Virus record (IMG/VR): IMGVR_UViG_3300037504_000286
Coordinates: 1-40,443 of that record
Length of the DNA: 40,443 nt
Strand: one strand, 5' to 3'
From: a virus
Both the position numbers and the translations under genes were made by a program. Under the pieces are notes generated by a model that worked only from the letters and a program-made list of their open reading frames with translations, searched no databases and was not told where the DNA came from. Positions 1-8,552 of the stretch are shown in pieces; position 1 is the first letter of the stretch, and every line of letters begins with the position of its first letter.

Positions 1-61
1 AGCAAGATAGCCATTGATGATTAACTGCGCACCCGCTACTAAGGCAAGGAGCCACGATCGC

Positions 62-328
62 ATGCCAGACAATGCAGGGGGGCCCAGAAAACGAAAGTGC
101 GTCAGCGGGCCGGAAATCGCCCCCTGTGGCCATTCCGTATTCGCGACAGCACCCGAGCGCACCGTCGAGGCCGTGAGGCAGCACGCGTGCGGCGGGACCT
201 GCGCCATCTGCGGCGCCGAGCCCGCGACGCACATCGCTGCGTTGCTCGGCAAGGCGTCATTGGTCTGCGAGGCGTGCGCCGCACGCATCATCGCGTCGAA
301 CCTCTCCCGCTGGGAGCCCGAGGCATGA
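62..328 (+). CDS. Small Cys-rich (zinc-finger-like) phage protein
   Basis: An 88-residue protein of unknown function just before the large terminase gene. Its second half holds two CxxC pairs (CAICGAEP and, about 20 residues later, CEACAARI), spaced as in a small zinc ribbon, so metal binding is likely. I chose ATG 62 because AAGGAG at 46-51 precedes it; an upstream in-frame start at 14-17 has no comparable site. The position just upstream of a terminase is where small terminases or HNH proteins often sit, but I see neither an HNH motif nor a clear helix-turn-helix, so that role is only positional inference. Confidence 0.6.
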   Translation: MPDNAGGPRKRKCVSGPEIAPCGHSVFATAPERTVEAVRQHACGGTCAICGAEPATHIAALLGKASLVCEACAARIIASNLSRWEPEA

Positions 329-381
329 GCGACCTGCAGGACGACGGCGACGCCATCTGCAGACGGACAGGAGAGCCGTGA
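325..381 (+). CDS. Possible 18-residue linker ORF
   Basis: A tiny ORF whose ATG overlaps the preceding stop (ATGA) and which ends directly before the terminase start. Its last codons contain the AGGAGA ribosome site of the terminase gene. It may only pass ribosomes from the upstream gene to terminase; nothing shows that the peptide itself matters. Confidence 0.25.
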   Translation: MSDLQDDGDAICRRTGEP

Positions 382-382
382 A

Positions 383-2593
383 ATGGTCCTAAGCCGCGAA
401 AAACAGCTGGAGACGATGTCGCAGCGCCAGCGTAAGGAGTGGGCAAAGGCGCGCGACATCGAGACTGCCTACCGGAAATTCAGAAAAAAACACAGGCGCA
501 ACGTCACCAGACACAGGCGCAGCCGAGACAGCTTCCGCCTGTTCTGCGAATCGTATTTCGCCAACAGCTTCGGTATTGCATGGTCCGGCGATCACCTGAC
601 GGTGCTCGGAAAAATCGAACGCGCAGTGCTTGACGGCGGGCTATTTGCGCTGGCCATGCCTCGCGGCAACGGCAAGTCGACGCTGTGCCTGGCCGCGTCG
701 CTGTGGGCGCTGCTCTATGGACATCGCCGGTTCTTGGCCATCATCGCCGCCACCGAGGCGCACGCTTGTGAAATGCTTGGCAACTTGCGCTCAGTGTTCG
801 AGCAAGAGGAGCTGCTCGCCGCCGACTTCCCCGGCGCCGTGTTCCCGGTGCGTGCGCTTGAGGGAATCACGCACCGCGCGAACGGCCAGCTGTGGCGTGG
901 GTTCCGGACGCATATTTCGTGGAAATCTGACCAAGTCATTCTTCCGCAGGCCCCGGCGCGCATTCCTGGGTCTGAGGGATGCGGCGCGACGATCCGCGTT
1001 GCCGGCCTGACCGGCCGCATCCGCGGAATGAACCGGCGTGGCCCAGATGGCGAAACGATGCGGCCGGACTTTGTCATCCTGGACGACCCGCAGACCGACG
1101 AGAGCGCGGCGAGCATTGCGCAGAACCGGACACGCGAGCGGATCGTTGCCGGTGCCATCCTCGGCCTGTGCGGACCTGGCGCCCACATGGCCGGTGTCAT
1201 GCCGTGCACCGTGATTCGGCAAGGCGACATGTGCGACCGCGTCCTTGATCGCGAGCGGCACCCTGAATGGAACGGCGAGCGCATGGCGCTTGTCTACAGC
1301 TGGCCGACGAATAGCGAGCTGTGGGAAAAATACGCGGACATGTGGCGAGCCGGCAGGGACGCAGAAACAGGCATGCACGATGCGTCAGACGCCACGGCGT
1401 TCTACGCAGCCAACCGCGCAGCGATGGACGAAGGTGCATCGGTCGCATGGGAGGGACGCAAGCGCGACGGTGAGCTGTCGGCGCTGCAACATGCCTACAA
1501 CTTACGCTTAGAACATGGCGACGAGGCGTTTTTCTCGGAATATCAGAACGCCCCGCTGTCAATCGATCACGACGGCGCCGGCGAGCAGCTGACCGCAGAA
1601 GAGGTCGGCGAGAAGCTCAGCGGCATGCCACGCGGCGGTGTGGGCCTATCCGCCGACATGGTCACCGCGTTTGCTGACGTCCAGGGCAACAGCCTCTGGT
1701 ACGTCGTCGTCGCCTGGAAGCGCGATTTCACTGGCGAGCTTATCGACTACGGCGTATGGCCAGAGCAGGGCGCGTCTTATGTCACCGTCAACGAAATTCG
1801 CAAGACGCTGCAGTCTACATATGGAGACCTTGGTCTTGAGGGTCAGATCTACGCCGGCCTACAAGACCTGTCGCGCTTCCTGCTCGGCACGCGCTACACA
1901 TGCAGCGACGGCAGCAAGCTCCGCATTGACCGAATGATGATCGATGCCAATTGGGGCATGTCTACCGAGGTGGTCTACCAGTTCTGCCAGCAATCAGAGT
2001 TCGCCGCGCTGCTGACGCCTAGCCACGGAAGCGGCATCACTGCGAGACAGAACCCGATGTCGAAATGGCGCAAGGCGCGCGGGGAGCGCATCGGGATCAA
2101 CTGGCGCATGCGTCGTGCGCGCCGCGGTTTGCGCTCGGTAATTTATGATACCAACTTTTGGAAGACCTTTGTCATTGGACGCCTGCGAACCGCACGCGGC
2201 GACAAGGGCTCGCTGCTGCTCTACGGGCGGCCAGGCATCGGCGTCGACAGCCACACCATGCTTATCGACCACCTGACCAGCGAGTACGCCGTGCGCACCG
2301 GTGGACGCGGGCGCGAGATCGACGAGTGGAGCCTACGGCCTGGCCGCGACAACCATCTGTGGGACTGTCTGGTTGGCTGTGCCGTCGCAGCAAGCGTCGA
2401 GGGCGCCGCCCTGGTCATCGATGGCGCCGCTATGGACGGCGGCCGCCGCAAAAGACAGCCGCTGGCGCCTGGATCAGATAGCGAGCGCCCGCGCATGAGC
2501 GACGCCAAGGAGCGTGCCGCGCAGGAGCGTAGGCGTAACGCTAGCAACAGGCCGCGCATGAGCGAGGTGCAGAGGTCCCGACGCCGTCGCTAG
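383..2593 (+). CDS. terL: Terminase large subunit (lambda gpA / GpA family)
   Basis: The DNA-packaging motor: an N-terminal ATPase drives translocation into the prohead and a C-terminal nuclease cuts the concatemer. The 736-residue protein shows Walker A PRGNGKST at residues 93-100, Walker B VILDDPQ at 231-237, and nuclease acidic residues at about D432 (ADVQ), D521 (MIDANWG) and D661 in DNHLWDC, the last motif being typical of the GpA family. The length is slightly above lambda gpA. The basic tail repeats the peptide RPRMS (from about 700 on). AGGAGA lies 6-8 bases before ATG 383. A gpW-like joiner and a gpB-like portal follow, as in lambda. Confidence 0.93.
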   Translation: MVLSREKQLETMSQRQRKEWAKARDIETAYRKFRKKHRRNVTRHRRSRDSFRLFCESYFANSFGIAWSGDHLTVLGKIERAVLDGGLFALAMPRGNGKSTLCLAASLWALLYGHRRFLAIIAATEAHACEMLGNLRSVFEQEELLAADFPGAVFPVRALEGITHRANGQLWRGFRTHISWKSDQVILPQAPARIPGSEGCGATIRVAGLTGRIRGMNRRGPDGETMRPDFVILDDPQTDESAASIAQNRTRERIVAGAILGLCGPGAHMAGVMPCTVIRQGDMCDRVLDRERHPEWNGERMALVYSWPTNSELWEKYADMWRAGRDAETGMHDASDATAFYAANRAAMDEGASVAWEGRKRDGELSALQHAYNLRLEHGDEAFFSEYQNAPLSIDHDGAGEQLTAEEVGEKLSGMPRGGVGLSADMVTAFADVQGNSLWYVVVAWKRDFTGELIDYGVWPEQGASYVTVNEIRKTLQSTYGDLGLEGQIYAGLQDLSRFLLGTRYTCSDGSKLRIDRMMIDANWGMSTEVVYQFCQQSEFAALLTPSHGSGITARQNPMSKWRKARGERIGINWRMRRARRGLRSVIYDTNFWKTFVIGRLRTARGDKGSLLLYGRPGIGVDSHTMLIDHLTSEYAVRTGGRGREIDEWSLRPGRDNHLWDCLVGCAVAASVEGAALVIDGAAMDGGRRKRQPLAPGSDSERPRMSDAKERAAQERRRNASNRPRMSEVQRSRRRR

Positions 2594-2695
2594 CCGCGCA
2601 TGGGCGCGCGACATCCACATATGCACGTCGTAGCACTGCAATAGGGTATCTGATGGCGTAGAAGGCCACGTTGGGCCGGCGTACCATAGTCGGCC

Positions 2696-2890
2696 ATGGC
2701 CGACCTGCAGACCGAAATCGAGGACGCTGCCGACCGACCGAAGCGCGCCACCGGCGATCACGGCACCTACGACCAGCACCCGCTGCCGGACCTGATCGAA
2801 GCAGACCGCTACCTACGGGGTCGTGAGCGCCAGAACGCCGGTAAGATCGGCGTCAAGTTCCGGCAAATCCGTCCGCCTGGGTCAGCCTGA
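2696..2890 (+). CDS. gpW-like head-tail joining protein
   Basis: A 64-residue protein between terminase and portal, the place and size of lambda gpW, which sits in the portal channel and stabilises packaged DNA. The C-terminal part (LPDLIEADRYL followed by KIGVKFRQIRPPGSA) resembles short phage proteins that carry this annotation. Its TGA shares a base with the portal ATG (TGATG), suggesting coupled translation. The 102 bases upstream hold no other gene. Family membership rests on synteny plus this weak sequence pattern. Confidence 0.65.
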   Translation: MADLQTEIEDAADRPKRATGDHGTYDQHPLPDLIEADRYLRGRERQNAGKIGVKFRQIRPPGSA

Positions 2891-4452
2891 TGGCAGTCCG
2901 GCGCATTTCCGAGCGCGGACGCATGAGCGCCGACCAGATCGAGGCGCGGCAGCGCGCCCGCGATGCGGCTCGCGCCGTGATCCGAGCCAAGTTCGACGCT
3001 GCCCAGACGACAGACCAAAACACCAGGCATTGGGCAAACGCCGACGCACTCAGCGCCGACGCTGCGGCGAGCTACGGCGTCCGCACCACGTTGCGCAACC
3101 GTGCCCGCTATGAGGTTGCCAACAACTGCTACGCACGCGGCATCGTCAACACCATCGCTCACGACATGCTGGGCGGACCCGGCCCCTCTCCGCAATTCAC
3201 GGCCGAAACGCTTTCAAGGGGCGATCAACAGATGGTCGAGCGCGAGTTCGCCGCGCATGCCGCCGCAATGGGACTGGCGTCCAAAGCGCGCACGATGCGC
3301 ATGGCGCAGGCGCAAGACGGCGAAGCGTTCGGCATCTTGATCACCAACCCGGGACTGCGCAGCCGCGTCAAGCTGGGGCTGCGCCTGGTAGAGCCGGAGA
3401 TGGTCACCAGCCAGAGCGTCATCACAAGCCAGGTGTTCGGCGATCCGCAGGAGGTCGACGGCATCCGCTTTGACCCGTGGGGCAACACGCTGCTATACCG
3501 GGTTCTGCGCTCCCATCCAGGCGGCGTCTGGCAATTCCAGGTCGGCGAGTCCGACGATGTGCCGGCAGAGGCTGTCATTCATCTGTTCCGAGCCGAGAGG
3601 CCAGACCAGCGCCGCGGACTTCCGGAGATAATGGCAGCCCTCCCACTTTTCGCGTTGCTGCGTCGATGGACGCTGGCCACCGTCAAGGCAGCAGAAGTCG
3701 CCGCGTCCTTCTCAGCGCTGCTATTCACCGACCAGGGGCCCGATGGAGAAGCTGACGAGGCCGAAGCGTGGGACACGCTCGACATCGAGCACGACGCCAT
3801 GACCACGCTTCCCATGGGCTGGAAACTGGCGCAGCTCCAGGCAGAGCACCCGTCGAGCACTTACGAGGCCGGCAAGCGCGAGGTTATCAACGAAATTGCG
3901 CGATGCCTCGATATGCCCTACAACGTGGCCGCTGGCAACTCCTCCAGCTACAACTACGCGTCCGGCCGGCTGGACTGGCAGACATATTTCCGTCGCCTGC
4001 AGGTCGATCGCTACGAATACGGCGCGCGTCTCTACGGCCCTGTGTTCGACGCCTGGGCGCGCGAGGCCGCGCTCGACGAGGCATACCTGCCGATGCGGGT
4101 GCGTACCGTGCTGCGCCAGCGAGCCTACAGCGTGGCCTGGAATTGGCCAGGAATGGAACATGTCGACCCCGAGAAGGAAGCCAACGCAGCCTTGACGCGC
4201 ATCGCCGCCGGCATCAGCACGCAGCGCATGGAGCTGGCCAAGCTTGGGCTCGACTACGACCTGGTACAGAAGCAGCGCGAGGAGGAAGCGCGCGACAACG
4301 AGACGCGTGGAATTGCTGGTCCGGCCAAGCCGCTAAACCGTTCGGCGACAATTTCGCAGAGCACCAGCAAGACGATAGAAGAAGACGAGGAAGACCAAGA
4401 CAACCAGGCGCCAGATGACGCACGAGAGCCAGCCGCGGAGGCAATGCCGTGA
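2890..4452 (+). CDS. Portal protein, lambda gpB family
   Basis: The 520-residue dodecameric portal through which DNA enters and leaves the head. The recognisable core is the C-terminal half: EHPSSTYEAGKREVINEIA, CLDMPYNVAAGNSSSYNYA and the following RRLQVDRYEYGARLYGPVFDAW-like stretch, all characteristic of lambda-family portals. The last 50 residues are charged, low complexity and rich in D/E. Translation is coupled to the gpW-like gene by a TGATG overlap. The gene ends inside the start of the protease-capsid gene (GTGA overlap at 4449-4452). Confidence 0.93.
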   Translation: MAVRRISERGRMSADQIEARQRARDAARAVIRAKFDAAQTTDQNTRHWANADALSADAAASYGVRTTLRNRARYEVANNCYARGIVNTIAHDMLGGPGPSPQFTAETLSRGDQQMVEREFAAHAAAMGLASKARTMRMAQAQDGEAFGILITNPGLRSRVKLGLRLVEPEMVTSQSVITSQVFGDPQEVDGIRFDPWGNTLLYRVLRSHPGGVWQFQVGESDDVPAEAVIHLFRAERPDQRRGLPEIMAALPLFALLRRWTLATVKAAEVAASFSALLFTDQGPDGEADEAEAWDTLDIEHDAMTTLPMGWKLAQLQAEHPSSTYEAGKREVINEIARCLDMPYNVAAGNSSSYNYASGRLDWQTYFRRLQVDRYEYGARLYGPVFDAWAREAALDEAYLPMRVRTVLRQRAYSVAWNWPGMEHVDPEKEANAALTRIAAGISTQRMELAKLGLDYDLVQKQREEEARDNETRGIAGPAKPLNRSATISQSTSKTIEEDEEDQDNQAPDDAREPAAEAMP

Positions 4453-6611
4453 CCAAGCGACAGACCATTCGAGCGAGCGCGCCGGCAGGTGGATGCATGA
4501 GCATCCGCGGCAGCTTGGTGCTTGCAGCTGCCAGGGAGGAACGGGACGGCAAGGACGGGCCTCGCAAGTTTACGATGGACCTCTACAACGGCGGCGAGCT
4601 TGGCCAACCGTGGTCCGATGCTCCCATCGTGATAGACTTGCAGGGCCTTGGCGGCATCGAACGTAGCCGTCCTGTCCTGAAAGACCACAATCCCGCGCTG
4701 ATCGTCGGCCACACGACGGCGATTAACAACAACGGCAAGTCGGTGCGCGTTGAGGGCGTTGTCAGCGGCACCAGCGCGGTGTCGAGAGACGTCGTCGGCC
4801 TGGCTGACAACGGCTTTCCGTGGCAGTCCAGCATCCAGGCTGCCATCGAAAAGATGGAATACGTCGGCGAAAATACCGACGTGAAGGTGAACGGACAGAC
4901 ATTCACTGGTCCGGTCTACATCGCCCGCCAATCCACGTTCAAGGAAGCCAGCTTCGTCGCGCTTGGAGCCGACGACACCAGCTCAGCAAACATGGCCGCG
5001 ACACTCGCCGCGGCGCGATCGAACCATCAACACACCCAAAAGGGGATGTTCACCATGACTTTCGAGGAATGGCTGAAGGCGCGGGGGAAGTCCCCTGACA
5101 GCCTCACCGATGACGAGCGCAAGACCTTGCGCGCGGCCTACGACAAGGAGGCGGCCGGAAGCGGCGTCACCGCCAAGGCCAAGAGCCAGGCGAAGAAGCC
5201 GGATACGCAGACCGCTACCGCGCAGACCGCTACCGCGCAGCCTGATCCCGTCGTTGCCGCCGCCCAGCAGATCGATGCCGGTCGCGCGCAGATTGCCGCC
5301 GAGCAGCGACGCGTTGCCGAGGTGCAGCGCGTGGCCGCGTCGCATCCGGAAATTTGCGCGAAAGCCATCGAGGATGGATGGAGTGCCGACCGTGCTGAAC
5401 TCGAGGTGCTGCGAGCCAGCCGCCCGACCGGCCCGACCGTGTCCAGCGGACGCAGCGAGCCGGCCGTGGCCAACGCCGTTCTGCAAGCCGCGCTGATGCT
5501 CAGCTGCGGAGTCGCCGAGAAAGACACCGGTGCCGACGACAAGACCCTGCAGGCTGCGCACAGTCGCTACCGCTACGGCCTCGGCATCCAGCAGTTGCTG
5601 ATCGAGGCAGCCATGGCGCGCGGCTATACCGGTCCGCAGCGCGTAAACGCTGGCAATCTCAAGGAGATTCTGGCCTTCGCCATGCCGCCGCTGCCGATGA
5701 CGGTGCACGCTGCCAACCAGTTCTCGTCCATCGATGTCGGTGGTATCCTCGGAAATACCGCAAACAAGGCCCTCATGATGGGCTTCATGTCGGTCGAGCG
5801 CGTCTGGTCCGAGATCGCGCAGGTCAAGAGTCACGGCAATTTCCACACGCACACGCACTACCGCATGACCGGAGACCTGCAGTACGAGAAGGTCGCGCCG
5901 GCCGGCGAGATCGCGCATGGCACGCTGGGCGAGGAAAGCCACACGCTCAAGGTCGAGACCTATGCGAAGCTGCTCGGCATTCCGCGCACGTCGATCATCA
6001 ACGACGAACTCGGCGCGTTGACGGAAGTTCCGCAGCGACTCGGGCGTGGCGCCGCGCTCAAGATCAATGATGTGTTCTGGGAATCCTTCCTGGACAACTC
6101 GGCGTTTTTCACGACTGGGCGCGGCAACCTCAAGACCGGCGCCGCGGCGTCGGCGCTCGACATCACCGGCCTCACCAACGTCGAGACGATGTTCCGCGAC
6201 CAGACGGACGCCGACAGCAAGCCGCTCGGACTGAATCCGGCGCTGCTGCTGGTGCCGAACGCGTTGGCGGCCAGCGCCCGGCAACTGATGAACTCGGCCG
6301 AGGTCCGGCAGACCGCTGGTGCCGCCGATACCGGCGTCGCCAATCCGTTCGCCAACGCCTTCCGCGTGCTGGTCTCCAGCTACCTGAGCAACAGCGCCTA
6401 CACCGGCTACAGCTCGACCGCCTGGTACCTGCTCGCCAATCCTGCCGAGGAGGCGACCATGGCCATTGGCTTCCTGAATGGCCAGCAGGCGCCGACCATC
6501 GAGCAGGCCGACGCCAGCTTTGACACGCTCGGTATCCAGATGCGCGGCTACCACGACTTCGGCGTGAGCAAGTGGGAATATCGCGCCGGCGTCAAGGCGT
6601 CCGGCGCCTGA
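4449..6611 (+). CDS. Prohead protease - scaffold - major capsid fusion
   Basis: One 720-residue reading frame combining three head-assembly functions. Residues about 20-200 look like a phage prohead serine protease, with a likely catalytic His at H80 (LKDHNP) and Ser at 127-128 (FPWQSSIQ). Residues about 203-345 are Ala/Gln/Lys-rich and probably coiled, like a scaffold. The rest is an HK97-fold or Mu gpT-like major capsid protein (for example ALTEVPQRLGRGAALKIND and NPALLLVPNAL). GTG 4449 has GGAGG seven bases upstream. An in-frame internal ATG with its own strong ribosome site lies at 5055 and is listed separately. A tandem 15-bp duplication encodes TATAQTATAQ. Confidence 0.9.
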   Translation: MTKRQTIRASAPAGGCMSIRGSLVLAAAREERDGKDGPRKFTMDLYNGGELGQPWSDAPIVIDLQGLGGIERSRPVLKDHNPALIVGHTTAINNNGKSVRVEGVVSGTSAVSRDVVGLADNGFPWQSSIQAAIEKMEYVGENTDVKVNGQTFTGPVYIARQSTFKEASFVALGADDTSSANMAATLAAARSNHQHTQKGMFTMTFEEWLKARGKSPDSLTDDERKTLRAAYDKEAAGSGVTAKAKSQAKKPDTQTATAQTATAQPDPVVAAAQQIDAGRAQIAAEQRRVAEVQRVAASHPEICAKAIEDGWSADRAELEVLRASRPTGPTVSSGRSEPAVANAVLQAALMLSCGVAEKDTGADDKTLQAAHSRYRYGLGIQQLLIEAAMARGYTGPQRVNAGNLKEILAFAMPPLPMTVHAANQFSSIDVGGILGNTANKALMMGFMSVERVWSEIAQVKSHGNFHTHTHYRMTGDLQYEKVAPAGEIAHGTLGEESHTLKVETYAKLLGIPRTSIINDELGALTEVPQRLGRGAALKINDVFWESFLDNSAFFTTGRGNLKTGAAASALDITGLTNVETMFRDQTDADSKPLGLNPALLLVPNALAASARQLMNSAEVRQTAGAADTGVANPFANAFRVLVSSYLSNSAYTGYSSTAWYLLANPAEEATMAIGFLNGQQAPTIEQADASFDTLGIQMRGYHDFGVSKWEYRAGVKASGA
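5038..5057 (+). promoter_or_regulatory. Internal ribosome binding site and start codon inside the capsid fusion gene
   Basis: AAAAGGGGA at 5038-5046 precedes ATG 5055 with normal spacing. The ATG is in frame with the fusion gene (codon 203) and sits exactly where the protease part ends and the scaffold-like part begins (MTFEEWLKARGK). Initiation here would give a separate 518-residue scaffold-capsid protein, comparable in logic to lambda C and Nu3. Confidence 0.65.
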
Positions 6612-6619
6612 CCGGAATA

Positions 6620-6645
6620 GGCCGGCTGCAGTTCGGCAGCCGGCC
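6620..6645 (+). terminator. Perfect 10-bp GC hairpin after the capsid gene
   Basis: GGCCGGCTGC (6620-6629) and GCAGCCGGCC (6636-6645) pair perfectly around a six-base loop, eight bases after the capsid stop. No T-run follows, so it is more likely an mRNA-stabilising or attenuating hairpin between the capsid and decoration-protein genes than a full intrinsic terminator. Confidence 0.5.
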
Positions 6646-6677
6646 GACATAAACCATTCAACGAAGGAACAAATCCC

Positions 6678-7025
6678 ATGAGCATGACCGCGACCATGAA
6701 TAAGGCCGGCAATCGCATCGACTACACCCCGGGATCCGCAGTGGAAGCCGGGGACGTGGTCGTGCAGGCGTCGCTGGTCGGCGTGGCGACCGAGGATATC
6801 GCCGCCAACGCCATCGGCAGCTTGGCCGTCACCGGCAACTTCAGCTTCCCGAAGTCGACCGGATCGAGTACCGCCATCCCGGCCGGCACGAACGTCTACT
6901 GGGACGCTGGCAGCGAGGTGGCCACCGCGACCGCTGGCAGCAACAAGCGACTCGGCGTCTCCGCTGCATCCGCCACCGACAGCGCGTCGACCGTCGACGT
7001 GCTGCTCGGCCACCCGCACGGGTGA
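6678..7025 (+). CDS. Capsid decoration-like protein, DUF2190 family
   Basis: A 115-residue beta-rich protein of the DUF2190 type, found directly after major capsid genes and thought to bind or decorate the head. The pattern GDVVVQASLVGVA, the central GSLAVTGNFSFPK and the closing STVDVLLG are typical of the family. GAAGGAA precedes the start at 6678, with a second ATG two codons later. The length is about normal for the family. The modification genes follow immediately. Confidence 0.8.
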   Translation: MSMTATMNKAGNRIDYTPGSAVEAGDVVVQASLVGVATEDIAANAIGSLAVTGNFSFPKSTGSSTAIPAGTNVYWDAGSEVATATAGSNKRLGVSAASATDSASTVDVLLGHPHG

Positions 7026-7120
7026 CCTGACAACTGGGCGCCATGATGGCGTACACGCCTGGCCGGTCGTAGCGGGAGCGGCCGGCCGGGCAATTCCCGC
7101 AGATCCCGAGCGAGGCGACG

Positions 7121-7732
7121 ATGCTTGCACACCAGATCGCCGACGCAGCGCCGTGGCCCAGGAAGCGGCCGTGTGCGCTGCGATGCCTCGACGGGTGGGG
7201 CATCCACATGCGCGCTTTCGACGGCGCGCTCCGCGGCATCGACGCTCCGCGGATCATCGAGGTCGGCGCCTGGCTCGGGCGTACCAGTGATGCACTGCTG
7301 CGCCGCTGGCCGCGTGCCACGCTGGTCTCCATAGACCTGTGGGATGCCAGCGGATTCTGGCAAGAGCGCCTGGCCGGTCTGCGCACTGAGGGCGCCATCG
7401 ACGATACTGCCACGCCGCTCACTCAGTACATGACCAACGTATGGGAACACCGCGACCGGGTGACCTGCGTGCAGGCGCCGTCGCACGTCGGCATGCACCG
7501 ATGCCGCGACGTGCGGCCGCATCTGGTCTACATCGACGCCGACCACTCCTACGAGGCCGTGCGCCGCGACATCAGCGCCGCGCTCAACTGCTTTCCAGGC
7601 GCTGTAATTTGCGGGGACGACTACGAGGACCGCACGGACGGCGGCACCGGGGTCAAGCGCGCCGTGCATGAGACCGCAGGCCATCGCGGCTATCGCGTGG
7701 TAACCATCGGCAGGTGGTGGCGCTATGCGTAG
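7121..7732 (+). CDS. Class I SAM-dependent methyltransferase
   Basis: A 203-residue Rossmann-fold methyltransferase of the Methyltransf_24 kind. Motif I is IIEVGAWLGRTS (about residues 46-57), followed by an acidic strand end VSIDLWD and the family signature VYIDADHSYEAVRRDI, then VICGDDYED. Such enzymes often methylate sugars or cap glycans. It opens a three-gene block with two glycosyltransferase-like genes inside the structural operon, and its stop overlaps the next start. The substrate is unknown; sugar modification of a virion or host glycan is an inference from the neighbours. Confidence 0.82.
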   Translation: MLAHQIADAAPWPRKRPCALRCLDGWGIHMRAFDGALRGIDAPRIIEVGAWLGRTSDALLRRWPRATLVSIDLWDASGFWQERLAGLRTEGAIDDTATPLTQYMTNVWEHRDRVTCVQAPSHVGMHRCRDVRPHLVYIDADHSYEAVRRDISAALNCFPGAVICGDDYEDRTDGGTGVKRAVHETAGHRGYRVVTIGRWWRYA

Positions 7733-8552
7733 CATCGGCATAACAGTCACGTCACAGGCAGCGCAGCACGCCAAGACTGCGCTCAGTCTTTACGCCGCCG
7801 CATATGGCTGCAGCGAAAGCTTGCAGCGCGTGCGCGCTGAGCTGGGGTGTGATTACGGGCATGAAGAAGCACGGGAATTGTTCCACGTGGAACAGTCGGG
7901 AATCCGCGTAGGGATGCCTGGCGACGACGCCGATGTCATACTGGACCCGACCGACGCCGCTAGCTCAGTTCGCCACGACGCGCCGCTAGTGCTGCGCCGC
8001 AGCGCCGCGCCTGGAGACCTGACCTTTCCAGCGTTTCCGCGACGCGAGACTGTGCTGCTCAGCGTCAAGCCTGCCGCACGCAGCGAAAAACCAGTCGTCG
8101 GATTCTGCGGACTGACATCGCGCCCACAGCGCCGCCGCCAGTTCGTTGCGTTTTACTACGAGCACGACGGCATCGACATGCGCCTTGTTGAGCGCCAGCA
8201 GTTCATGGCGCGCGAAATGCCACTATCGCAGGCGACAGCCGAGTACGTGGCAAACCTCATCGACTGCCAGTATCAGCTCTGCCCCATTGGCGTCGGACGT
8301 TTTTCGTATCGCTACTATGAGGCGCTTGCAGCAGGGCGCGTGCCGGTCGTGGACTCATGGCACGCGGACACGGAGCACGACGTTGCGATAAAGCGCCAAC
8401 TCAACGACGGCCCTCACGTGCTGTGTCGACAGCATCCACTTGATTTTGTAGCGGTGTGCGAACACAACCGCGCCGAGTGGCTGCGGTGCCATAGCCCGTT
8501 TGGATGGCTGACGCGTTTTGCCGCTGTGCTGAGCGAAAGGTTCGAGCTGTGA
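7725..8552 (+). CDS. Exostosin-like glycosyltransferase
   Basis: A 275-residue protein whose C-terminal half resembles exostosin/GT47-type sugar transferases: a nucleotide-sugar domain with YQLCPIGVGRFSYRYYEALA followed by AGRVPVVDSW, where a conserved glutamate (YYEAL) normally contacts the donor. The N-terminal half looks like the acceptor domain and shows no clear motif. ATG 7725 lies inside the end of the methyltransferase gene, and its stop overlaps the next start (GTGA at 8549-8552), so the three enzymes are translationally coupled. No signal peptide or membrane segment is seen, so it should act in the cytoplasm. Confidence 0.72.
   Translation: MRSIGITVTSQAAQHAKTALSLYAAAYGCSESLQRVRAELGCDYGHEEARELFHVEQSGIRVGMPGDDADVILDPTDAASSVRHDAPLVLRRSAAPGDLTFPAFPRRETVLLSVKPAARSEKPVVGFCGLTSRPQRRRQFVAFYYEHDGIDMRLVERQQFMAREMPLSQATAEYVANLIDCQYQLCPIGVGRFSYRYYEALAAGRVPVVDSWHADTEHDVAIKRQLNDGPHVLCRQHPLDFVAVCEHNRAEWLRCHSPFGWLTRFAAVLSERFEL

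Noticed and set aside
6620-6645. Intrinsic terminator after the capsid gene
   Set aside because: The stem is perfect but no T-run follows and the late operon clearly continues, so it is treated as an mRNA hairpin with limited confidence.
4983-7130. Long minus-strand ORF of 715 codons opposite the capsid fusion
   Set aside because: It is the mirror of a strongly coding, GC-rich gene; composition is Arg/His/Gly-rich without motifs.
8504-8549. Upstream ATG for the two-domain glycosyltransferase
   Set aside because: No ribosome site and 15 extra residues unlike the family; GTG 8549 overlaps the previous stop and has AAAGG upstream.
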